This document shows, in pieces, positions 7,224-17,076 of a stretch of DNA of 32,640 nucleotides. Each line of letters begins with the position of its first letter. Within the stretch, counting starts at the first letter, position 1. The notes beneath the pieces were generated by a model. That model did not search any database. It saw only the letters and a list, made by a program, of their open reading frames with translations, and was not told the DNA's origin. Source of the stretch: Corynebacterium sp. 122RC1 (lineage in GTDB: Bacteria; Actinomycetota; Actinomycetes; Mycobacteriales; Mycobacteriaceae). The stretch covers positions 1 through 32,640 of the forward strand of contig NZ_JANIKD010000022.1 of assembly GCF_024580955.1 (NCBI RefSeq), written 5' to 3'. The position numbers were made by a program, and so were the translations under genes.

Positions 7224-10200
7224 CTACCGGGGGTCTACCACCAGCACGCCGTCAACGAGGCGGGCGCTCTCGTGCAGCAATACCGCTGCTTCAAGCTCCT
7301 TGTTGCTCGCCGTGCCGAGGTTGCGCTCCACCGGGCGCTGGTACAGCTCGCGGGTGCCGTACATGCCTTCCAGGATCGCGCGCTCACCAGCGGCTTCACG
7401 GGCGGCAGCGGTGGCCTGCCACTGCGCAGCCTGCGCACCGAGCGCTTCCACGAATGCCTGCGGGTGCACCAAGGCAATCAGGGCTGAGACGTGGCCAAAG
7501 CCCAACGACGTCACCAAGCCGGCCTTTGGCGCCACCGGCAACTTAAGCGGCTGGCGCAGCCACACCAGGTGCTCGTTGCCCGCCAGGACGGGGTCCACAC
7601 AGTCCAGTGCGTAGTTCGGTGGGATCACACCGCCGCGGAGCACCTGGGTGAGGCCCACCAACTGGAAGGCGGCTGCGCCGCCCTTGGCGTGGCCGGTCAC
7701 GGTCTTCTGGGAGATCACATACAGGGGGTTGCCCTGACTGCGCCCAATTGCTGTGGCAATGCGCTCGTGCAGGTCAGACTCGTTGGGGTCATTGGCGGTA
7801 GTGGAGGTGTCGTGCTTCGACACCACCGCGATGTCATCAGCACTCACGCCGAGCTTTGCCAGTTGCTTTGCAAAGCGGGACTCCACCCCGCCTCGTGCCG
7901 CCCCCAGCGCGCCAAGACCCGGCGCGGGGATGGACTGGTGGGCGCCGTCGGCAAAGCTTTCCGCGAAGCCCACTACCGCCAGAACCGGCAGGCCGAGAGC
8001 TGCGGCCAGGGAGCCGCGGGCCAGCAGGAGGGTGCCACCACCGGCAGATTCTACGAAGCCGCCGCGGCGGCGGTCGTTTGCCCGGGAGAAATAGCGGTGC
8101 TCGATGCCCTTGGCCTCCATGTCAAAGGAGTTGGCGGTCGCGGCCATGTCACCAAAGCCCGTGATGCCTTCAATGGAGAGGTCGTCGTAGCCGCCGGCCA
8201 CCACGAAGTCAGACTTGCCCAACTTGATCTTGTCCACGCCCTCTTCCACGGACACCGCGGCGGTGGCGCAGGCTGCAACTGGGTGGATCATCTGGCCGTA
8301 GCCACCCACGTAGGACTGCATCACATGCGCTGCCATCACGTTTGGCAGGGCTTCCTGGAGGATGTCGTTCTGGCGTGGCTCTGCCAACAGGCCGTCGATG
8401 TAAAGGGAACGCATGGACTCCATGCCGCCCAGGCCGGTGCCCTGAGTGGAGGAGACGCGGGCGGGGTGCAGCTCGCGCAGCAGCTCTGCTGGGGTGAAGC
8501 CTGCGGTGAGGAATGCCTCCACCGTGCAGACGATGTTCCACAGCGCCACGCGGTCCAGATTGTCAATCATGTCCGCTGGGATGCCGTACACCGCTGGGTC
8601 AAATCCCTCTGGGATTTGGCCGCCCACGAAGCGAGTCATGGTCATGCGACGTGGCACACGCACCGCAGAGCCGGCCTTGCGGGTGACGATCCACTCCCCT
8701 GTTTCCTCATCCAGGTAAGCGGTGGTGGTCTCCGGCTCAGAATCCACAAAGGTCTTGGCGGTTTGCTTGTCCGCAACGCTGAAGCTCAGGTCTTGGTCCA
8801 GGTAGACGGTGGTGAGCTCTGGTGCGAGGTTGTCCACCATGCCAAAGTCGTCGTGGTAGCGGCGCACGCCCACGCGGGCTAGCACTTCGTCGTGGAAGCG
8901 ATCAAAGATGTCTGCCTCTTCCACTTCGTTTTCTTCGGCGTCGAACCAGCCGTTGTCCCAGTGGACAAGGCCCATGCTCCAGGCGAGTTCCAGCACGCCT
9001 GCCGCGGTGAGGTCCCCGCTGAGCTCCGCTTCAAAGCGGGTGCGGGCAGAACCGTATGGGCCGAGCTCGCCGGCACCAACCACAACCACCATGTCTTCAA
9101 GCGATTCACTTACTTGACCGCCAAAGTCTGGCGCCTGTGCCGCTGCTGCACGAGCACCGGCCAGGTTTGGCAGCGCCGCGATAGTACGCGGTGCCTCCTG
9201 CGCCTCAGCCGGCTTCGCCTCAAGCTGGCGCGCAAGCTCCGGCAGATTGATGTCTGACTCCCCGAGCCCGCCTGTGGCGTCTACTTCCACGGGACGCTGG
9301 GCGGCGTCGGCACGCACCTGCTCGCTGACCTGGCTGATGAGGATGTCTGCCATCTCTTGTGTGGAGAAGGTGCGCACGCCTGCGGCTTCCACGGCGTCCA
9401 CGAGTGGGTCGTTGCCACCCATCAGGCCGGTGCCGCGCACCCAACCGATGAGGACGTGGACCAGGGAGGTGTCACCCTGCCATGCGGTTTCTGCGTTCCA
9501 ACGGGTGACCAGCGCGTCCAGGGCGGCCTTGGATTCGCCGTAGGCGCCATCGCCGCCAAAGCGACCACGGTTTGGCGAGCCCGGCAGCACCACGTGGAGG
9601 CGCTCGCCAACGTGGGTGTCTTTGCCCAGGGTGGAAAGGCCGGCGATGAGGCGCTCCACGGACCACAACAGCAGGCGCATCTGCATCTCTGCCTGCGGGC
9701 CTGCATCCGCGAGGGAGCCAGAAACCCGAGGGGCCGCGAAGGGGAACAGCAGCGTTGGCACAAGCGCGGGCTTGAGCACCTTCTTGGTGCCATTGACCGT
9801 TGCGGTTTGCTCGGTGCCAATCCATTCAATTACCGCGTCCAGATCCGCAAAGGAGCTCAGGTTCGCGGGCACCACCCACAGCGCGGCATCGCCCTGCGCA
9901 TGGGTACGGTAGAGCTTCTTGTAGAACTCCAGCCTGCCGGTGGAGGAGGTGGTGACCACCACAGTTGCGCCTCCGGCCAGGAGCTTGCCGGCCACTGCCG
10001 AGGCAATAGAGTTCGGGGAGGCGCCGGTAATCACAGCAACGTCGCCCGCGTACTCTGTGCTGGTTGCACGTGCCTGCGCCGCCAGCGCATTAAGGCCAAA
10101 GTATTCGGCTTGCTTAGCTACAACCTCGCCGGCGCCGGTCACGTTTACCTCATCAGCGGAAAGCTCACCGATGGCAACGCGGGTGACGTCTTCACGCGCA

Positions 10201-13200
10201 GACGCCCAGCGGTCGTCCAACAGCACGGCCTTGTTCGCGTCGAACACCGGCGCCACCTGGCGAGGCCAATCCGAGCCCAGCTCCCGAGCAACCAGATCAA
10301 ACAGGGCTTGGTCTGCGTCATCCTCCAGATCCTGCGCCGCCGGTGCGTCCAGGCCCAGGGTGGACAGGATGGTACGGGCAGTCGCAGCGAGCACGCCTGC
10401 TTTGCCCGTGACCTGCTCCGCGAACTCACCAAGCGCTGCGGAATCCACCACACCACCGGCGCCACCACCGGCGGTAGGCAGCCCCACGGTAACACCACGG
10501 GCAGCGGCAACTGCCTGCACCGCCTGGTCAATCACCTGGTCAAGTTCTGCTGCGGAGCCAGGGATTGGCAGGGTTGCCAGGTCTCCTCCGCGTAACGACG
10601 CTCCCTCGCGGGTGCCCATCACAACGGCAGCCACGGCGTGGTCTGCCCATCCTTGGCCAAGCCCCCAAGTACCGGTGACTCGCTCAGCCACATAGCCCGG
10701 GCGCTTGCCGGTGGGCCCTGTGATCCTGCGGAGTGCATCGTTGGCGGCGTCGGAAAGCACCGGACCAAATGCTGCATAGCCCTTGGCCATCTTGGTGACC
10801 GTGTTCTTGAGGTCGCCGAGCTCTGCGTCAGCGGCGCCGTCGATGGCGCCCAAACCGAACTCCACACCGAGGTCCAGCAAGAGTTGGTTGCGGCGGGAAG
10901 AAACGCCCTCCACCAGCGTCTCGATGGAATCGGTGGCACCCATCTGGTCCGGGCGGACCTTGGTCCACAGGGCGATGAGCATCTCCGTGGCATCGGCTGG
11001 GGTGAAGGTGATGTCCGCAGGGGTTTCACCAGCAGGCGCGGTGGGAACTGCTGGCGTTGGGGATGCTGCTGGTGTTGGGGTTGGCTCTGCGGGTGCCCCG
11101 GATCCAGCTTCAACCTCAGCTTCTCCCTCAGTCTGCTCAACCTCGCGTACCACCTCATCCAAGGCGAAGACCACCTGGGAATCGCGTTCAACGTTGAGAA
11201 TCTCCAGCTCACGGCCCGGGTACAACGCCAACGTCTGGGCCATCATGTTGGCCAGGGTTGGCGACTGCCCCACACCCACCTCCACGAAGCGCTCCACATT
11301 CATCTGCAACAACAGGTCCTGCGTCTCAATCCAGCGCACCGGGGAGGCAAACTGCCAGGCCAACAGCTCCACCAGCAAGGTACGGGCAAGGCGGCTTGGG
11401 TTGGCAAGCTCTTGCTCAAAGTTGGCCAGAATATTGTGGATGATCGGGGCGTCCACCACCTCAACGATGGACTCGGCGAACTCTCGGGTGAGCTCGAATG
11501 GGCGCGCCACGAGGTTCGGAATGTAGCGGCCAACCAGCACGTCCAGTTCTACCTCTGCTGGCAGGAGGGAGTCCAAGTGCTCGCGGAAGGCGTCCACGCC
11601 GTCCAGCAGGTGTGTGGAGTGGAATGGAACGTCGATGCCCGGGATGCGGATGTAGGCGCGCTGGCCAGGGGCCTTGGCCTCAGCATCGGCTTCAAGGGCC
11701 TTCAAACCAGCAGCCGTGCCGGCAACCGCGTACTGCATACCGGCGAGGTTGTAGTTCACGATCTCCAGGAACTCGCCAGACTCCTGTGCCACGGACTGCA
11801 CGTAGTCAAACACGCTGTCTGCGCCAAGGCCCATCTTGTTGGGGCGCAACGCAGCCAAACCGTAGTTGGAATTGCCCTGCTCATCGCGCTCCACCAGGCG
11901 GTGCATGGTCAAACCGCGCTGGTAGACAATTTCCACCACGTTTTCTAGGGAGAGCACCTCTGCGTAGGCAGCGAGGGCGTTGTACTCACCCACTGAGTGG
12001 CCGGCAAAGTATGCGCGCTGGTTCAGTGCGTGCGCCTCGCGCATCTGCGCGATCTGCGCCACGCCCAAGGTTGCCATTGCCACCTGGGTGAACTGGGTCA
12101 GGAAGAGCACACCGTTGGGGTGAGAGAAGGTCTCGCCCGCAACGCGAACCTCAGTGGGGTTGTTCTGCACGATCTCCAGAACGGAGAAGCCCAGTTTGTT
12201 GCGGGTGTGGCGATCAGCGCGATCCCACACCTCGCGGGCAGCGGCGGACTGCTGACGCGCCTGCATGCCCATGCCTGGGTGTTGAATGCCCTGGCCGGGG
12301 AAGGCATAGAAGGTTTCCGGCGCCGCGAGCACAGCGGTGGCGGTAAGCACTACCTGGCCATTCACGGAGGCAGTGACCTCACGGACCTCGCCGTGGCCAG
12401 GGCGGGTGTCAATCCCGGTGCGCTCCACCGAGAACTCAATTTCCTCACCCGGCAGCACTGGGGCGAGCATCGTGGCGGTGTATTCCACAATGCGCCCGGC
12501 GTTGCTGCCCGCTCCCGCTCCAGCACCAGCACCAGCGATGAGCTCCGCAATCGCGGAGGTCCACATGCCGTGCACAATCACACCATGCGGCAGGCCCGCG
12601 AGCTTTGCCGCGGTATCGGAGACGTGGATTGGGTTGCGGTCACCGGACACCACCGCGAAGCTGTGCATGGATTCCGGCGCGGTGACCTTGGCAAAGTTTC
12701 GGTGGGAATGCGGTGCATCCACCACGGAGGGCAGCGCGGAGGTGTTGGTGCGCGCCACGGCGTCGCCGCGGCGGCCACGGATCGCCATGCGCTCGGAAAG
12801 CTTGGCCAGCGGGGTGCCATCCATGCTGATTTCCGCGCGGATCACCACGATGCGCCCGATGGTGGTATCCGTGACCTCCTCGGCACGCGCGGTGACCTCC
12901 AGGGTGTGCTCGCCCTGCAGTTCCAGCTCGCGCAGCATGGTGATGTGGTGCTCCAGGTGGACCAGGGAAAGCATGCCCTCCACCACCTTGCCGCCCTGGG
13001 CATGGCGCACAGCGTTGAAGATCGCAGGCCATGCTTTGCCCACCAGAACGTCTGGCGCGGTGCCTCGGGTAGCCAAATCCGACGGCAGGTAGCCGGCGGT
13101 CACGGAGTTGTAGTCAGCAATGTCCGCGGCGGTGATCGTGGTCCGCCAGTGTGCCTGGCCATCGCGCATTTCACCCAGGTCACCGCCCGCTGCCACGCGG

Positions 13201-16100
13201 GTGAGCTCGGCCATTGCGGCCTCAGCATCTTCCTCGGTGACCTCCGGCACTGCAGCGGTTTCGCCCACAGTGAAGCGGATCTTCAGCTCGGTGGCGGTGC
13301 CTGCCGGCGTGGAGCCGAACAGCGGCACGGTGAGCAGCGCATGGGTGGCGTCGGTACGCTCCACCGTCGCCCCGGAAGGGTGGCGCCCGTCGGTCCACTC
13401 TTCGGGCGCGCCAATCGCACCTGCGAGTGAAGCGATGTTGCGGCCAGCCCAGTAGGTGCCAGCGGCGTTGATCACGCGCGCAACAGGATCGAGCTCCAAC
13501 TCCTGCGGGGCCTCATCAGAGGCGGCGGCCACGCGCTCAATGGAGGTCTGGTTGAAGCGTTCCAGCAGCTCAGCCACGGGCTCATCAGCGCGGGTGATGC
13601 CAGCCACGGCGGCGATGCCGGGGATGATGCCCACCTGATCAGCGCTGTAACGCGCGTCTTGCGACTGCCACAGGGAATCCGAACGCCACCAACGGCGCAC
13701 ATCCTGATCAATCACGGGCACGAAGTTCACCGGCTTGCCAGGGGTGCGGCAGAGCTTGAGGAACCACGCGACGTCGGCAGGGTGCAGCACCTGATCCAGG
13801 TTGAATCGCTCCAGATCCTCCACGCTGGTGGCGGTGGGCTCAAACTCGCCATGATCTTGGCTGATCAGGCGGGCCTCGGTGCGCTCAATCATCTCGGTGA
13901 AACGGCGCTGCCAGCTCGCGTCCGTCCACTCGCCCTCGTACGGCCCGGAAATCTCCAGGTAGCGCTCAAGCCACTCGCGGTAGGTCATCGCGGCGACGTC
14001 TCCAAAGTACGGCTTCGCAGTCTTCGCGATCGCGGCAATGATCTCATCCCTACGCTCAGCAACAGCGGCAGCATCACCCGCAACCTCGTCGAGCAGGCGC
14101 CCGGCGCGGGCAAAGGAGTTGTCAATTTCATGGATGTCTGCACCCAACTGGGAGCGTCCCGACGCCATCCCGTTTTGCTGCCCACCTGCAGGGACCCAAT
14201 CAGCCGAGCCCTTGGTTTCCACCAGCAGTTGTTTCACCGCCGGGGAGGTCTTGGCCTCCTTGGTTGCCATTGCTGCGGTGCCGATGAGGATGGCGTCCAC
14301 CGGCATGGCTGGCAGCTCGTAGCGAGCGGCCCACTGGCCGGTGATGTATTCCGCGGCATGCTCTGGGGTGCCAATACCGCCGCCCACCGCGAGGACTACG
14401 TTCTCATGGGCACGGATGTCTGAGTAGGTGGCAATGAGCAGCTCATCGAGATCCTCCCAAGAGTGGTGGCCGCCAGCCTTACCTCCCTCAACCTGCAGGA
14501 TCACGGGGATCTCCGGGACTTCCTTTGCCACGGCGAGCACCGCATTGATCTGTTTTACGGCACCGGGCTTAAAGGCAACCCACGGGAAACCGCTCGCACG
14601 CAGCTCTTTGACCAAAGCCACGGCTTCATCGCGCTCAGGCATGCCGGCGGTGATCACGATGCCGTCAATCGGTGCACCGTTTTCCCTGGCCTTAGGCACA
14701 AGGCGCTTGCCGCCGATCTGCATCTTCCACAGGTACGGGTCCAGGAACATTGAGTTGAACTGCGCGTTCACACCTGGGTTGAGCAGGTCCGTGAGCTTTT
14801 GGATGTTTGCCTCCAAAATCTCCGGGGTGACCTGGCCGCCACCGGCCATTTCCGCCCAGTGGCCAGCGTTTGCCGCTGCGGCAACGATCTCTGGGTCCAC
14901 GGTGGTGGGGGTCATACCGGCGAGCACCATGGGGCTGCGGCCGGTGAGTTCGGTGAACTTGGTGACCAATCGTGGCTTACCGTCCACCGTGACCACCTTG
15001 GGCGCGAACTCCGCGTAGGCCTTCGGGAGGGCTGGCGCCTGGCCGGCGTCGAAAAGCTTCGCCTGCCCGGCAGCGCTGCACACATTGAAGCTCGCACCGC
15101 CGGTACCGCGAAGTGCCTGTTCAGTGAGCTTCACCACCCCGGTGTCCGGACCCAAGTCCAGAATCCAACGGGCGTTGGTGCTCGCTACCTGCGCGGGCCA
15201 GTCCACGGGGTTCACCATCACGTCCGCGGCGGCGGAGCGAGCGAGCTCGGCGTCGAGGCCTGCTGCCTGCGCCCACGCAACAACCTGCTCCACGGCCGGC
15301 TGCAGCGCCGGGTGGTGGAAGCCCACCTGGATTGGCAAGGCGGTGATCTGCGGATTGAATGCGCTGCCGCCGCGCTGCTTGGTCTCCACAGCCTTGGCAT
15401 CCTTCTTAGCCTGGGCTTCAAGGATTCGGATGACGCGCTCGTTGTCTTCGGGGCGCCCGACCAGCACGAAGGTATCGCGGGTGTTGCGCAGGCCGATCAC
15501 TGGGGGGACGTCGCTTGGGTGGGTTTCGTATGCGGCGTTAATTGCGTGTTGGAGCTGTTCGCGGGTGATGCCAGCGATGGAAATCATTGGCTTGTGTTCA
15601 CCGTTTGCCACGAGGCCGCTAACGCGCGCCTGGCGAGTAATCGCCGCGCCGATGAGCTGCGCAATCGCCAGCACCTCGCTGGCACGAGTGAGGTCCTTGA
15701 GCGCATGCACGCCGAGCACGCCCTGGGAATGGCCGATCGCGGGGGCTTCCACATCAAGCCCCTGGGCCTCGAGCACATCCAAGGTGGCGAGCTGGGTCAC
15801 CAAAATACCGGGCACAGACACCGCTGCCGCGGCAGTATCAGGAGCTTTGCCCGCTTCCAGGTCAGCCCATTTGAGCGGCTCAAAGCCGAAGGGGCGCGAA
15901 CCTGCGATTTCATCAGCAACGGGGGCGAGCAGCTTGTGCGCTTCCTCCACTATTGGAGCCACCGTGCGGCCGGCACCTTGTGCCACATGTGCGCGCAGGG
16001 TATCCAGCCAGGCAAAGCCCTGGCCTGCGAAAGCGAGCGCGAAAGGTTGCTGGTCAAAGCTGCCCACCAGGCGGTTGGTGCTTTTTGCGTGATCAGTCAC
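7224..16100 (-). CDS. fas: Type I fatty acid synthase, single-chain multifunctional
   Basis: Builds fatty acids from acetyl-CoA and malonyl-CoA in the cytoplasm. The 2,958 residues carry all domains in bacterial FAS-I order. Acetyltransferase is at ~15-340 (GHSQG, Ser125). The FMN enoyl reductase starts near 380 (AGMTPTT, Met396). The hot-dog dehydratase ends with the MaoC-like GDRNPIH (His1159). The malonyl/palmitoyl transferase has GHSVG (Ser1369). A Pro/Ala/Thr-rich linker at ~1650-1695 precedes the carrier domain, whose pantetheine site is probably Ser1734 in EGVSSRRNQ. Ketoreductase follows (ITGAS, ~2024-2028), then ketosynthase with Cys2611 (AACATAA) and the KHDTS and TGHAKGG histidine motifs. 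No phosphopantetheinyl transferase domain follows. It starts at GTG 16100 behind AGAGGAG. A six-unit Ala-Gly repeat lies at ~1189-1199. Confidence 0.97.
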   Translation of the reverse strand: MTDHAKSTNRLVGSFDQQPFALAFAGQGFAWLDTLRAHVAQGAGRTVAPIVEEAHKLLAPVADEIAGSRPFGFEPLKWADLEAGKAPDTAAAAVSVPGILVTQLATLDVLEAQGLDVEAPAIGHSQGVLGVHALKDLTRASEVLAIAQLIGAAITRQARVSGLVANGEHKPMISIAGITREQLQHAINAAYETHPSDVPPVIGLRNTRDTFVLVGRPEDNERVIRILEAQAKKDAKAVETKQRGGSAFNPQITALPIQVGFHHPALQPAVEQVVAWAQAAGLDAELARSAAADVMVNPVDWPAQVASTNARWILDLGPDTGVVKLTEQALRGTGGASFNVCSAAGQAKLFDAGQAPALPKAYAEFAPKVVTVDGKPRLVTKFTELTGRSPMVLAGMTPTTVDPEIVAAAANAGHWAEMAGGGQVTPEILEANIQKLTDLLNPGVNAQFNSMFLDPYLWKMQIGGKRLVPKARENGAPIDGIVITAGMPERDEAVALVKELRASGFPWVAFKPGAVKQINAVLAVAKEVPEIPVILQVEGGKAGGHHSWEDLDELLIATYSDIRAHENVVLAVGGGIGTPEHAAEYITGQWAARYELPAMPVDAILIGTAAMATKEAKTSPAVKQLLVETKGSADWVPAGGQQNGMASGRSQLGADIHEIDNSFARAGRLLDEVAGDAAAVAERRDEIIAAIAKTAKPYFGDVAAMTYREWLERYLEISGPYEGEWTDASWQRRFTEMIERTEARLISQDHGEFEPTATSVEDLERFNLDQVLHPADVAWFLKLCRTPGKPVNFVPVIDQDVRRWWRSDSLWQSQDARYSADQVGIIPGIAAVAGITRADEPVAELLERFNQTSIERVAAASDEAPQELELDPVARVINAAGTYWAGRNIASLAGAIGAPEEWTDGRHPSGATVERTDATHALLTVPLFGSTPAGTATELKIRFTVGETAAVPEVTEEDAEAAMAELTRVAAGGDLGEMRDGQAHWRTTITAADIADYNSVTAGYLPSDLATRGTAPDVLVGKAWPAIFNAVRHAQGGKVVEGMLSLVHLEHHITMLRELELQGEHTLEVTARAEEVTDTTIGRIVVIRAEISMDGTPLAKLSERMAIRGRRGDAVARTNTSALPSVVDAPHSHRNFAKVTAPESMHSFAVVSGDRNPIHVSDTAAKLAGLPHGVIVHGMWTSAIAELIAGAGAGAGAGSNAGRIVEYTATMLAPVLPGEEIEFSVERTGIDTRPGHGEVREVTASVNGQVVLTATAVLAAPETFYAFPGQGIQHPGMGMQARQQSAAAREVWDRADRHTRNKLGFSVLEIVQNNPTEVRVAGETFSHPNGVLFLTQFTQVAMATLGVAQIAQMREAHALNQRAYFAGHSVGEYNALAAYAEVLSLENVVEIVYQRGLTMHRLVERDEQGNSNYGLAALRPNKMGLGADSVFDYVQSVAQESGEFLEIVNYNLAGMQYAVAGTAAGLKALEADAEAKAPGQRAYIRIPGIDVPFHSTHLLDGVDAFREHLDSLLPAEVELDVLVGRYIPNLVARPFELTREFAESIVEVVDAPIIHNILANFEQELANPSRLARTLLVELLAWQFASPVRWIETQDLLLQMNVERFVEVGVGQSPTLANMMAQTLALYPGRELEILNVERDSQVVFALDEVVREVEQTEGEAEVEAGSGAPAEPTPTPAASPTPAVPTAPAGETPADITFTPADATEMLIALWTKVRPDQMGATDSIETLVEGVSSRRNQLLLDLGVEFGLGAIDGAADAELGDLKNTVTKMAKGYAAFGPVLSDAANDALRRITGPTGKRPGYVAERVTGTWGLGQGWADHAVAAVVMGTREGASLRGGDLATLPIPGSAAELDQVIDQAVQAVAAARGVTVGLPTAGGGAGGVVDSAALGEFAEQVTGKAGVLAATARTILSTLGLDAPAAQDLEDDADQALFDLVARELGSDWPRQVAPVFDANKAVLLDDRWASAREDVTRVAIGELSADEVNVTGAGEVVAKQAEYFGLNALAAQARATSTEYAGDVAVITGASPNSIASAVAGKLLAGGATVVVTTSSTGRLEFYKKLYRTHAQGDAALWVVPANLSSFADLDAVIEWIGTEQTATVNGTKKVLKPALVPTLLFPFAAPRVSGSLADAGPQAEMQMRLLLWSVERLIAGLSTLGKDTHVGERLHVVLPGSPNRGRFGGDGAYGESKAALDALVTRWNAETAWQGDTSLVHVLIGWVRGTGLMGGNDPLVDAVEAAGVRTFSTQEMADILISQVSEQVRADAAQRPVEVDATGGLGESDINLPELARQLEAKPAEAQEAPRTIAALPNLAGARAAAAQAPDFGGQVSESLEDMVVVVGAGELGPYGSARTRFEAELSGDLTAAGVLELAWSMGLVHWDNGWFDAEENEVEEADIFDRFHDEVLARVGVRRYHDDFGMVDNLAPELTTVYLDQDLSFSVADKQTAKTFVDSEPETTTAYLDEETGEWIVTRKAGSAVRVPRRMTMTRFVGGQIPEGFDPAVYGIPADMIDNLDRVALWNIVCTVEAFLTAGFTPAELLRELHPARVSSTQGTGLGGMESMRSLYIDGLLAEPRQNDILQEALPNVMAAHVMQSYVGGYGQMIHPVAACATAAVSVEEGVDKIKLGKSDFVVAGGYDDLSIEGITGFGDMAATANSFDMEAKGIEHRYFSRANDRRRGGFVESAGGGTLLLARGSLAAALGLPVLAVVGFAESFADGAHQSIPAPGLGALGAARGGVESRFAKQLAKLGVSADDIAVVSKHDTSTTANDPNESDLHERIATAIGRSQGNPLYVISQKTVTGHAKGGAAAFQLVGLTQVLRGGVIPPNYALDCVDPVLAGNEHLVWLRQPLKLPVAPKAGLVTSLGFGHVSALIALVHPQAFVEALGAQAAQWQATAAAREAAGERAILEGMYGTRELYQRPVERNLGTASNKELEAAVLLHESARLVDGVLVVDPR

Positions 16101-16146
16101 CGCGAGTTACTCCTCTAGTGTTTTTCCAACGCATGCGGATGCACGC

Positions 16147-16193
16147 GAAATTGTTTCGACATACAAATATGCCACAAAAGGTGAGGGTTTTGT
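16147..16193. promoter_or_regulatory. fas upstream region with three short dyads (candidate operator)
   Basis: Between 47 and 93 bases before the fas start codon lie three A/T-rich dyads: GAAA-TTG-TTTC (16147-16157), CATA-CAAA-TATG (16160-16171) and ACAAAA-N8-TTTTGT (16174-16193). This A/T-rich patch stands out in a G/C-rich gap and is where the fas promoter must lie. TetR-type regulators bind such dyads, and the likely FasR gene is in this window. Which dyad, if any, is the operator cannot be told from sequence alone. Confidence 0.5.
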
Positions 16194-16312
16194 CATATTT
16201 TGCGCCCGTGTGCGCGGCGCTTTGTGAGCACAAACCTCATCCGCCATTTCAGGTGTCCGAGGTCACTCTACTCCTCATGGGCAGCCGGGCGGCGCGCGTG
16301 GGGATGGGGTGG

Positions 16313-16340
16313 CGTCGGGGTGACGTCGGGGTGACGTCGG
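16313..16340. repeat. 11-bp tandem repeat upstream of the amidotransferase gene
   Basis: CGTCGGGGTGA is repeated perfectly at 16313-16323 and 16324-16334, with a partial third copy to 16340. The period is about one DNA turn and the array ends 26 bases before the predicted -10 element, placing it in the region where activators or repressors bind. Confidence 0.6.
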
Positions 16341-16366
16341 CACGCGCAAGCGCACGCGGGACGCGC

Positions 16367-16378
16367 TAGCATTGCCCC
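16367..16378 (+). promoter_or_regulatory. Predicted leaderless -10 of the amidotransferase gene
   Basis: TAGCAT at 16367-16372 is followed by six bases (TGCCCC) and the ATG at 16379, with no ribosome-binding sequence. Confidence 0.45.
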
Positions 16379-17059
16379 ATGATTACCGTGATTCAGCCGG
16401 ACACCGGCGTGCCGCTTGAACGCTTTGCCACGTGGATCGCGCGAGCAGGCCAGGATTATCACGTGATCCCACTGCAGCACCGGCCAGTGCCCACACTTGA
16501 TGAGTGCGGCGAGGCGATCATTGTGCTGGGCGGGCGCGGCAACGCCATCGACGCTGAGGCCTCCCCCTTCCTGCCGGCACTCTACGATTTGCTGCGTGAG
16601 GCCGTGGCGAGCGACGTGCCCGTACTGGGCATTTGCCTGGGCCACCAGATCCTGGGCCACGCTTTTGGCGGCACCGTGACCACCGGCCACCCCACCCAAG
16701 GTGAGGAAGGCGCCTACGAAGTGGCGCTCAACGAATCCGGGAGTTCAGACCCCCTATTCCAAGGCCTAGACGCACAGTTCACCGTGGCGGAGTCCCACCA
16801 CGACGTTGTGGAGATCCTCCCCCCGAACGCCACCCTCTTAGCGAGTTCACCGACGTGCCCCAACCAGGCGTTTCGCATTGGCAGCGCTGTGGGCGTGCAG
16901 TTCCACCCCGAAGTCTCCCCCACCGTGATGGCCCGCTGGACCGCCGGTGATGGCGGCGACGGCCCCCGCATGCTCAGCGAGATGGAGGCAGTAGACCAGG
17001 AAGTGGCGCGCAGCGGCAAGGCGATTGCCTATAACTTTGTAAGGCTTCTAAGGGCCTAG
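16379..17059 (+). CDS. Class I glutamine amidotransferase (GuaA-like domain, stand-alone)
   Basis: A 226-residue protein consisting of a single class I glutaminase domain. The nucleophile elbow GICLGHQ places the catalytic Cys86, and QFHPEVS gives His176 and Glu178, so the triad is complete. It has no synthetase domain, unlike GMP synthase, and resembles the stand-alone amidotransferases often annotated as GMP synthase-like. The acceptor substrate is unknown; gamma-glutamyl hydrolase activity is an alternative. It is divergent from fas across a 278-base gap and converges with the DUF3817 gene. Transcription is probably leaderless from TAGCAT. Confidence 0.82.
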   Translation: MITVIQPDTGVPLERFATWIARAGQDYHVIPLQHRPVPTLDECGEAIIVLGGRGNAIDAEASPFLPALYDLLREAVASDVPVLGICLGHQILGHAFGGTVTTGHPTQGEEGAYEVALNESGSSDPLFQGLDAQFTVAESHHDVVEILPPNATLLASSPTCPNQAFRIGSAVGVQFHPEVSPTVMARWTAGDGGDGPRMLSEMEAVDQEVARSGKAIAYNFVRLLRA

Positions 17060-17076
17060 CTGGTGAAGGAGCGTGG

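Noticed and set aside
7215..16118. Several long open frames (over 400 codons) on the plus strand opposite the fatty acid synthase gene.
   Set aside because: They are antisense shadows of a G/C-rich gene with strong third-position bias; their translations are rich in His, Gly and Arg and show no domain, and the sense strand encodes a complete synthase.
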